From Chlorocebus sabaeus (lineage: Eukaryota; Chordata; Mammalia; Primates; Cercopithecidae): a stretch of DNA of 64,000 nucleotides. Of this stretch, positions 24,287 to 33,000 are shown piece by piece (position 1 is the stretch's first letter; each line of letters begins with the position of its first letter). The notes beneath the pieces are model-generated. The model had not been told where the DNA came from, did no database searches, and saw only the letters and a list, made by a program, of their open reading frames with translations. Location of the stretch: positions 41,157,931 through 41,221,930 of the forward strand of contig NC_132909.1 in the NCBI RefSeq assembly GCF_047675955.1, in the 5' to 3' direction. Position numbers and translations under genes: made by a program.

Positions 24287-24500
24287 GTTATTGGAGTCCA
24301 TCATTCTAAACTGAGCTTGTGTACTAGTTCCAAACAGACCAAACCAAACCAAAATGAGTCACTTGTGCTAAATGTGACACAATCAAACTGAAAATTTATG
24401 AAAATAGGTAGATCCTAAAACAGGCCAGGTTTATATTTTTCTTCTGGCAACGGGAGATTTCAACACAAGATAGCCCCCTCTAACCTTTCAAAAAATAAAT
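24287..24500. repeat. Possible LTR fragment
   Basis: Contains 'aaaccaaaccaaaatgagtc' and 'cttctggcaacgggagat', which resemble a class I LTR 5' portion. It fits the env-like debris just upstream. The family is not certain. Confidence 0.4.
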
Positions 24501-24504
24501 AATA

Positions 24505-24812
24505 GGCCGGGTGTTGTGGTTCATGCCTGTAATCCCAGCACTTTGGGAGGCTGAGGTGGGCAGATCACCTGATGTCAGGAGTTCAAGGTCAGTCAGGCCA
24601 ACATAGTGAAACTCTGTCTTTTCTAAAAATACAAACATTAGCCAGGGGTGGTGGTGGGCGCCTGTAATTATGGTTAATTGGGAGGCTGAGGCAGGAGAAT
24701 CACTTGAACCCAGGAGATGGAGGTTGCAGTGAGCTGAGATCATGCCATTGCACACCAGCCTGGGTGACAAAGCCAAACTTCATCTCAAAAAAAATAAAAA
24801 TAAAAATAATAA
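24505..24812 (+). mobile_element. Alu
   Basis: Full-length with an A-rich tail. Confidence 0.95.
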
Positions 24813-24874
24813 AATAACCTGAAGTCCATGTTTCCACTTAAAAAACCTCACAGGATTTGACACTAAATAAGTAC

Positions 24875-25034
24875 TTTTTTTTTTTTTCTTTTTGAGACAG
24901 AGTCTTGCTCTGTCACTCAGGCTGGAGTATAGTGGCATGATCTTGGCTCATTACAACCTCCACCTTCAGAGTTCAAGCGACTCTTCCACCTCAGCCTACC
25001 AACTAACTGGGATTACAGGCACCTGCCACCATGG
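24875..25034 (-). mobile_element. Alu, left part of a copy split by the ERV1 provirus
   Basis: Tail and right monomer up to 'ccaccatgg'. The same Alu resumes at 27659 after the provirus. Confidence 0.93.
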
Positions 25035-25698
25035 TGTGTCCAGAATTGGTTCCTTCTGGTGGGTTCTTGGTCTCCCCGACTTCAAGAATGAAGCCGCAGA
25101 CCCTCATGGTGAGTGTCAGAGTTCTTAAAGATGGTGTGTCCAGAGTTTGTTCCTTCTGATGTTCAGATGCGTCTGGAGTTTCTTCCTTCTTGTGGGTTCG
25201 TGGTTTTGCTTGACTTCAGGAGTGAAGCTGGAGACGTTCGCAGTGAGTTTTACAGCTCTTAAAGGGTGGAGTGTCTGGAGTTGTTTGTTCCTCCTGGTGG
25301 GTTCGTGGCATCACTGACTTCAGGAGTGAAGCTGCGGACCTTCGCAGTGAGTGTACAGCTCATAAAGGTAGTGAGTATCCAAAAAGTGAGCAGCAGCAAG
25401 ATTTATTGTGAAGAGCGAAAGAACAAAGCTTCCACAGCATGGAAGGGTACGTGAGTGGGTTGCTGCTGCTCGCTTAGGTGGCCAGCTTTTATTCCCTTAT
25501 TTGGCCCCACCCATGTCCTGTTGATTGGTTCATTTTACAGAGCACTGATTGGTCCATTTTACAGAGTGCTGATTTGTGCATTTAAAAACCTTTAGCTAAA
25601 CGCAGAGTGCTGGCTGGTGTGTTTACAATCCTTTAGCTAGACAGAAAAGTTCTCCAAGTCTCCACCTGACCCAGAAGCCCAGTCGGCTTCACCTCTCA
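25035..25698 (-). repeat. 3' LTR of the HERV9-like provirus (LTR12-type)
   Basis: Starts with tg and ends with ca on the plus strand, 664 bp. It contains CCAAT-type 'gattggt' repeats at about 25520-25620 and three degenerate copies of a 'gttccttctggtgggttcgtgg' block at 25050-25330. Confidence 0.85.
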
Positions 25699-25739
25699 AC
25701 CCCTCTCTAAACAGGACACCCCAACTGCTATTGGGAATT

Positions 25740-26100
25740 GGGCGATGACTGCTCTAGCTACTTCCTGTTGGATAATGGCAAAGAAGGGGCCCTGCAGTTG
25801 TAGTGTTCTCCAGAGGGGAACTCTTTAGGCCAGTCAAAGGGCCAGCAGCTCAGTCCAGGGGTCCTCAGTAGAAGTTGTTAGTTGAGCTCATTTGGGGTTC
25901 CATTTGTAAGACCATCTGTAGCTTGATGGCCTCAATTCTAGAGGAATCAAATTTGACAAGGAGGTTAAAAATACAGGGCCTGAAGGTGAGTAATAGCAAG
26001 ATGGCTGCCATGGGACCTAGAAAGTGGAGAAGTCATGTTGCCCAACTCCAGAGGTTGGTATAAGAGTTTGAAAGGCATTGTCTGATTTCAGAAGCCTTTT
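25740..26100 (-). pseudogene. Retroviral env transmembrane-tail remnant (HERV9/HERV-W-like)
   Basis: On the minus strand a hydrophobic segment followed by a short cytoplasmic tail can be read just before the 3' LTR, with stops. This is the expected place for the end of env. Confidence 0.55.
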
Positions 26101-26378
26101 CCTGTAAATACTGGTCGGGCAGCATCTTGTGCTATCCCTGACTGGTTAGTGTAAAAACAACACTCTTCCCCTAAGAAGGTGCAGAGTCCTCCTTTCTCAG
26201 CAGTGAGGAGGTCTAGGCCTCGGTGGTTTTGGAGAGTCACTGTTGCCAAAGAGTCTATTTGGGATTGTAGTTCCTATCCTTACTGGATAGATTTTGTTAT
26301 TTCTTGCAAACTGAGAAATCCTTTGAGAGTGTGTGGTAGTAGGATAATACACGTTACACTGTTAACTTTTTGCAAACT

Positions 26379-26651
26379 TTAGTTGAAAACATTGTAAGTT
26401 TGGGATTTTAATTTTTCTTTGCTATTAATAAGACTTCGTTTGGTCCATATTAACTTAGAATTAGTATAGATGGCTCCTTCCTGATTCTGTAAGTACTTTA
26501 AGGTTTGGCTGAGGGCAAGCAACTTGCAGGTTAGAGCAGACCAATTATTAGGCAATTTTCCTAACTCTGCTTCTGTAAGAGTTTCTTTTTCACTTACTGA
26601 ATATCCATTGTGTCTTTTCCCCTTAATCGCCCAAGAGGAATCATCTATCAT
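26379..26651 (-). pseudogene. RNase H-like pol fragment (first of two)
   Basis: A 90-codon frame resembles the gammaretroviral RNase H region (DDSS..., KRHNGYSV, YTNSKL, where an active-site Asp position reads Asn). It is a remnant without catalytic potential. Confidence 0.5.
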
Positions 26652-26899
26652 CTTGTCCTGAAGGGAGTTCCTCCTAAGTCTGATCAGACCTTCGTATGGT
26701 AATTAAGATTTAGATCCCCTGTTAGGAAACTTGCTGGGTTAAGGATTTTTGATAGGAAGGCTATGGGTTGTCAGTGGCCTCGGTGCTTTACACTGACAAC
26801 AATGTGGTATTGGAGTGTTATAGGGTTACAGAGAAGACCTTCAATTATCAATTATAGGTTTTAAATTTACCCTGGCTTTTAAAGGAATAGGCACACTTT

Positions 26900-27130
26900 T
26901 TTTTTTTCACTACTTATATCTCTGTCTTTGACTTCTTCTTTGTCTGTCTCTCTCTTTCTCTCTGACTCCCTGTTTGTCTCTTCCTCTCTCTGTCTCTCTC
27001 TTCAACTCCTTCTTTGTCTCTGACTCTCCCTCTCTCTGTCTCCTTCTCTTTGTCTCTGTTTCTTCCTCTCTCTCTTTCCTTCCATCTTTGACTTTGTCTC
27101 TCTCTTTTTCTTTCTGTCTTTTCTCTTTGC
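26900..27130. repeat. Polypyrimidine (TCTCTG/CTTT)n tract
   Basis: Low-complexity C/T-rich DNA within the provirus, derived from repeated 'tctctgtctctctctt' units. Its arginine/glutamate-rich reverse frames are low-complexity shadows. Confidence 0.85.
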
Positions 27131-27199
27131 TGGTTTTGGCAGGGTAAGACTGACACTTCCTTGGGTTTTTGCATTGTGTTGCAATAACTCCATGGTTTC

Positions 27200-27425
27200 C
27201 TTGTGATATTTAATGGGGGTTCCCCCAGAGGTTAGGAACTCCTTTTCTTTCTATACTGCAGCATGGGCATGTAGGATTAGATAAGCATACTTGCTATCTG
27301 TATATACATTTATTCTTCTTCCCTTTCCCAGTTCTAAGGCTCGGGTAAGTGCCACTAGTTCTGCTAACTGGGTGCTAGTCCCTAGGGGAACAGGCTTACT
27401 TTCAAGTACTGTCACTACGGCACCA
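27200..27425 (-). pseudogene. RNase H-like pol fragment (second of two)
   Basis: The minus strand reads an ALTRALEL and YTDSKYA motif pair of gammaretroviral RNase H, then IKYHKEIMELL. It overlaps in domain position with the fragment at 26379-26651, so it is not simply the continuation of the same gene. Confidence 0.6.
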
Positions 27426-27426
27426 C

Positions 27427-27658
27427 TGCTGGCTCGGGTGGCCAGCTTTTATTCCCTTATTTGGCTCCGCCCACATCCTGCTGATTAGTCCATTTTACAG
27501 AGCACTGATTGGTCCATTGTAGAGAGTGCTGATTGGTGTGTTTACAAACCTTTAGCTAGACACAGAGCGCTGATTGGTGTATTTACAATCCTTTAGCTAG
27601 ACAGAAAAGTTCTCCAAGTCCCCACTTGACCCAGAAACCCAGTTGGCTTCACCTTTCA
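27427..27658 (-). repeat. Partial 5' LTR (U3 part) of the HERV9-like provirus
   Basis: Matches 25466-25698 closely: the 'ggtggccagcttttattcccttattt' region through the terminal 'ttcacctttca'. The R and U5 parts are missing, and pol-like sequence abuts directly at about 27427, marking a deletion breakpoint. Confidence 0.85.
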
Positions 27659-27803
27659 ATGGCCTGGCTAATTTTTATATTTTTGTAGAGACAGGGTTTT
27701 GCCATGTTGGCCAGGCTGGTATTGAATTCCTGACCTCAGGTGATTTGCCTGTCTCAACCTCCCAAAGTGCTGGGATTACAAGGATGAGCCACCACGCCCG
27801 GCC
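27659..27803 (-). mobile_element. Alu, right part of the split copy
   Basis: Continues the Alu from the duplicated ATGG through 'ccacgcccggcc'. Confidence 0.93.
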
Positions 27804-28420
27804 AATAAGTAAATTTTTGATGGTGATAGAGTGACATCAATATCTAAAGTTTTGATGTAGCTCTCAAAATTGAGAAGATGACCAAAAGGGAGAAATTGTT
27901 AAATTAATTATATTCTAATGCTGCCCGTTTTCACCTTTAATGTTTTTCAATAGGTTTCTTTTTCACATACTAAACTGAAATCTACCTTGATTTATAAATA
28001 GACTGCACCCATTCTTGTTCCAGCTGAAGTGTGTTGGCAAGTATAAGTATGTCAGCTGTCCAAATCATGTTCAAATAAGGCAAATTCTAAGCTGCAATCA
28101 ATCTGGCTGTTTCTCTACCTTTCTTCCATTTCCTGTATGTCATTTTGCTTTTTCCACCATGTGGCTATGCTGGAGTATCTCTGAGCCTACTCTGGATCCA
28201 CAGGCTATCTGATTTGCAAATCATTTTTTGCTCAATTTAACTGTGTTAAATTTAATTTCTCTAAAATTTTTTTATTTTACAAGTTTTCATATTATTTCTA
28301 TGATGAAAAATAAATGTTTTTGGGCTTTGACTGTCTAAGCTAATCCCTCAGCTTTTCTTTTAAATTATTCTATGTCTGTTCAAAATGCTCCTGCAATTTT
28401 TCTTGGGTCTCCCTCCTTTA
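27804..28420. other. Unassigned sequence
   Basis: AT-rich and without a recognisable gene or repeat. Confidence 0.4.
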
Positions 28421-28429
28421 TCCTGGCTG

Positions 28430-28683
28430 GAGTGTGGTGGTGTAACCAATTATCTCGCATTGCAGCCTAATCTGCTTGGCTCAAGCAATCCTCCTGCCTC
28501 AGCTACCTGAGTAGCTGGGACCACAGGTATGCAACATCATGCCTGGCTAGTTTTTTAAAATTGTTTTCATGGACACAGGATCTTACTATGTTGCCTGCCT
28601 GCACCTGAACTCCTGAACTCAAGTGATTCTTTCAACTCAGCCTCCCAAAGTTCTAGGATTATAGGTGTGAGGCACCTTGTGCT
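28430..28683 (-). mobile_element. Alu, very old (AluJ-like)
   Basis: Strongly diverged antisense Alu with no poly(T) tail left. Confidence 0.85.
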
Positions 28684-29185
28684 TCTGCAATTTCTTGACA
28701 GGATTATTCCCAATAATAAACAGTACTATATGGGCACAAATCTAAAGAAAAACAAATCCGGCTTCTATTGTAATAGTATTATTCTCCAGTATTTCATGGG
28801 TCTGCAGAAGCCAATAGTTTGATCTATGGAGGAGTATAGATCAACAAACTCAGTTTATCCTGAGTTTCAGCCCAGCCACCTAGTAGCTGTTGGTCTTTGG
28901 ACAAATTTCTTGATGTAAGTGAGTTGTATAAACCACACATGCAAAAAAGGCAGAATAATATTCATTGCAAAAATTGTAGCAATTTTTCATCCCTCCTATA
29001 TCCACGCCCATTGCCAGGTGCCTTTACAGATGTTCCCATTGAGATACAGAATCTGTTTTACAAAGCCTAACCCTGGCTGACTTTATTTGCTCAAGGCAGT
29101 AGAAACCTGTGAACTGACTGTGCTAGTTTAGGGAAGGGCTCAAACGGTCTTGAACACTTCTTTTTTCTTTTTAAAGTTTGGTAAT
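28684..29185. other. Unassigned sequence upstream of the plus KZNF promoter
   Basis: Nothing recognised. Confidence 0.4.
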
Positions 29186-29469
29186 GGCCGGGCACAGTGG
29201 CTCACGCCTGTAACCCTAGCACTTTGGGAAGCTGTGGCAGGTGGATCAGCTAAGGTCAGGAGTTCAAGACCAGCCTGGCCAACATGGTGAAACCCTGTCT
29301 CTAATAAAAATACAAAAATTAGCTGGGCGTGGTGGTGGGTGCCTGTAATCCCAGCTACTCAGGAGGCTGAGACAGGAGAATCGCTTGAGCCTGGGTGGGG
29401 GAGGTTGCAGTGAACCGACACGATGCCACTGCACTCCAGCCTGGGCAACAGAGCGAGATTCCGTGTCAA

Positions 29470-29500
<31 letters not shown>

Positions 29501-29503
29501 CTT
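29186..29503 (+). mobile_element. Alu
   Basis: Full-length with an (AAAAC)n/(AAAC)n tail, about 400 bp upstream of KZNF exon 1. Confidence 0.95.
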
Positions 29504-29639
29504 AGGCTGCTTCCTTAAAGCGCCAGAAGTCCGGAAGAACATAAAAGCCGAAGTTTTAAAATAATTGTTATTATGTACTTTTCCTTCGTTAATAGCCATA
29601 TAGTATATTATTTATAGATGCGTATGACCTTGTACACAA

Positions 29640-29914
29640 AGTTAAAGGCAAATACCTTCTGGGGTGGGCCTGGCTCAGCTCTGGGAGGAAGCCCTGCCTG
29701 AAAAGGCTGCAGCCTAAGCTGTCACTCTTCCTTCATTCAGCCCAAGCTGTCACTCTTTCTTCATTCAACCCAGCATCTGATCATATCTTCTATCACTCAG
29801 GGCCTGAGGAGGCGGGGACTTAAACGTCATCCAATCAGGGATGAATGGCTAAGAGCCGTCCAATCAGGCCCGCAGGTAGAGCGGCCAGGGCGGCTTCCGG
29901 GATTTGGCGGGGGC
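29640..29914 (+). promoter_or_regulatory. CpG-rich promoter of the plus-strand KZNF
   Basis: GC- and CpG-rich sequence just upstream of exon 1, with two CCAAT boxes at 29831-29835 and 29860-29864 and no evident TATA box. Its reverse complement is paralogous to 8400-8650. A short local duplication of 'gctgtcactcttycttcattca' lies at 29727-29767. Confidence 0.7.
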
Positions 29915-30021
29915 TTTGCCTCTTGCTGTAGCGGGAACTTCTGGTCTCTGTGGACTAGTGACCTGCAAGTATTGGGAGATCGGCAGCTAAGACGTCAGGA
30001 CCCCCTGGAAGCCTCGAAATG
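29915..30021 (+). CDS. KZNF exon 1 (5'UTR plus initiator ATG)
   Basis: The exon ends in ATG immediately followed by the donor GTGAGAG at 30022, the standard arrangement in ZNF91-type genes where exon 1 encodes only the first Met. The 5' end near 29915 is estimated by analogy with the usual start just after the 'tttggcggggg' stretch. Compared with the paralogous minus-strand exon at 8235-8385 it lacks about 44 bp in the middle of the 5'UTR. Confidence 0.75.
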
Positions 30022-33000
30022 GTGAGAGTGCCGGTCCGACCTCCCGGGAGAGGGGAGGGGCTGGTTAGAACCGTTGGGAAGTGACTGGCGGGAATCAGGC
30101 CTCCCAGCAGTCAGCTCCACAATCTGCGCCCAGAGTTTTTGACTAGCTCAGCCTCAGTTCCCTTCAGCCATAAGATGGCGGTTGCGCGGACAGCCGGCCA
30201 CCGGGGCGTCTTGTCTCTTGCTTGGGTAGTGACTGTGCCTTGGTCTCGAGCGCTCTCTGGGCAGCTCTGCACCCGCAGGGCGGCGTCTCTCCCAGATTGC
30301 GCAGGGATCACGGTGGGATCGTGAGGGGAGAAGCCTTTTAAAAATTTGTGGGAGTCGTCGCAAAAATATTGAAGAATTTAATCAAAGAGTTGTTAAAAAA
30401 TTATAGAGCACCCCTATGGGTTGTAGTTTGTGGTCCATTGGAGCGGCTTGAAGAAAATACTTTTATACGGTGCATGATGAAAAAAAAACCCCAAATTCAG
30501 TAGTTAGGTACTGTTCCGTAGTGTCCTAATTTCCACCTTAGCCTACAAATTTCCTGGTTATGTAATCAGAGCTTAATTGGCTGTTTATAGTTGGATACGC
30601 CTGAATTTCATTTCCTCTAATTTAGTAATTTATAAAAAAATAAATAAATGCATTTGAGTTAGATTTTTTTTAAAAAGTAAGAATCCAGGGACTAGATTTC
30701 CACCTCAGTCTAATTCCATGTCACTTAACTATTTTCACACTCCGCAGAGGGCTGATCATGGCCTACGTACTTTTTCTTTTCTTTCCTTTTTTTCTTTTTT
30801 TTCTTTTTTTTTCTTTTTTTTTTTTTTTGAGACAAAGTCTCACTCTGTCGCCCAGGCTGGAGTGCCCTGGCCCAATCTCGGCTCACTGCAACCTCTGCCT
30901 GCCGGGTTCAAGCGATTCTCCCGCCTCAGCCTCCCGAGTAGCTGGGATTACAAGCACACGCCACCATGCCTGGCTAATTTTTGTATTTTTAGTAGAGACG
31001 GGACTGTGACCATGCTGGCCAGGCTGGTCTCGAACTCTTGACCTTGTGATTTGCCCGCCTCGGCCTCCCAAAGTGCTGGGATTACAGGTGTGAGCCACTG
31101 CGTCTGGCTGTGCCCTGCACTTTTTAGGTTTTTCAAGCAGGGTCTCAATTGTAACCCCCAGCCCTACTTTTCTCCAGCCTAACTCTGGCTTGAAGTAAAA
31201 TACTAAATTACCAGCACCTTCTGACAATTTCAGACGCCAGCTTTTCCTCCCCAATTCGCATTCTTAACTTTGTGTGTGTGTGCACTTTTTTTTTTTTTTT
31301 TTTTTGAGACGGAGTCTTGCTCTATTGCCCAGGCTGATGGGCTGTGGCTCACTGCAACCTCCGCCTTCGGGTTCAAGCGATTTTCCTGCCTCAGCCTCCC
31401 AAGTAGCTGGGATTACAAGCATATACCACCATGCCTTGCTGATTTTTGTATTTTTAGTGGAGATGGGGTTTCTACGTGTTGGTCAGTCTGGTCTCAAACT
31501 CCCGACCTCAGGTGTTCCCCCATCCTAGGTCTCCCAATGTGCTGGGATAACAGGTATGAGCCACCACGCCCAGCCAGCCTATAATTTACTTTTTGGGAAC
31601 AGTACTTTTTGGGAACAATATTTCAGCAGTGATGCTGTGTTCTTCTGGGTGTATCAGCACATCATAAAATTGTCCTACTGCTGTTGGTGTTCACTTGGAT
31701 AAGAGCTCTCTGACAGATTGTTTTACTATATAGTTAATTATTTTTTCTTTGTTATTTTATTATTTTTCTTTTTTGAGGCAGGGTCTCACTCTGTCACCCA
31801 GGTTGGAATGCAGTGGTGCTATCTTGGCATACTGCAACCTCTGCCACCTAGGTTCAAGCCATTCTCCTGCCTCAGCCTCCCAAGTTGCTGGGACTACAGG
31901 CAACCACCACCATACCCAGCTAGTTTTTTTTTTTTTTTTTTTTAATCTCCTCATTATTAAGTATCTTTATGTAACTGATCTGTGTAAACTATCAAATTTA
32001 ATCTGGCAGCTGCTCCTCTTTCTTAAGATTTCTTTGCATATATCTGTCCTTGGAAAATGAATACTTTCATCTTCCTTAATAGTCCAGAAAAACTGGGAAA
32101 AACACAGGTTCTTCCACATACTGGATGTTTGATAAAATATTCTTCTTAGGCCAAAATCATTGGCATTACTGGTGAGCTTGTTAGAAATTCAGAAACTCAG
32201 ACTTTATTCCAGATTATCTGGAAGAAACAATCTCCATTACAAGATCTCCAGTTTATTGTACACATTAAAATTTGAGAGAGAGCTTCTAACTCAATATATA
32301 TTTTTTTAGTCTCAAAAATACACAGAATTCATTCTCTATTATGGAAATATAGCACTCAAAAATGTATATGCCTGTGCTCATGTCCTTAATTTTATGCTTT
32401 ATTATCCAGAAAATTATCATATATAAACTGATGTTGTGGATCTTATTGCACTCTTTTTTCAGAATTAGAGAATACATCAGAGAATATTTCTGCATTGAAA
32501 ATTATTTTCAGCTGGGTATAGTGGCTCATGCCTGTAATCCCAGCACTTTGGGAGGCTGAGGCCAGTGGATCAGCTGAGGTCAGGGGTTTGAAACCAGCCT
32601 GGCCAATATGATGAAACCCGGTCTCTACTAAAAATACAAAAATTAACTGGGTATGGTGGCAAGTGTCTATAATCCCAGCTACTTGGGAGGCTGAGGCAGG
32701 AGAATCACTTGAACCCAGGAGGCAGAGGTCACAGTGATCCGAAATTGCACCATTGCCTCCAGTGCAAGACTCTGCCTTAAAAAAAAAGAAAAAAGCATTA
32801 TTTAATTGGATGATTTCAGTCACTCCTGTAAGTCAGAACCTGTTCTCTTAAGTCTCTCTTTTCACCTTGAGTCAAATTAAAAATTCTGCCCTTGGCCACC
32901 TGGTAAATGTGTTTGTGTGTGTGTGTGTGTTTTTCAGGGACCACTGACATTCATGGATGTGGCCATAGAATTTTATCTGGAAGAGTGGCAATTCCTGGAC

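Larger units (their letters stand above)
25035..27658 (-). mobile_element. HERV9-like (ERV1) provirus, antisense, internally deleted
   Basis: The element is bounded by ATGG on both sides (25031-25034 and 27659-27662), a 4 bp target duplication typical of class I ERVs, and splits an antisense Alu in two. On the minus strand the order is: partial 5' LTR 27658-27427, RNase H-like pol, GA-rich stretch, second RNase H-like segment, env tail, full 3' LTR 25698-25035. The LTR carries repeated 'gctgattggt' and 'tttagctagaca' units like the LTR12 family. All frames are broken; gag and most of pol are missing. Confidence 0.85.
29600..31270 (+). repeat. Right copy of an inverted segmental duplication (KZNF 5' region)
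   Basis: Paralogous to 5965-8665 in opposite orientation. Shared landmarks include 'gcrtatgacctt' upstream, the two CCAAT boxes, exon 1, the YY1-like site, 'cctggttatgtaa' near 30550 and the 'ccagggactaga' block near 30690. Divergence is substantial, so it is an old duplication. Confidence 0.8.

Noticed and set aside
26914..27193. Highly charged (RERERE) reverse frame
   Set aside because: Translation of a (TCTCTG)n simple repeat within the ERV1 provirus.
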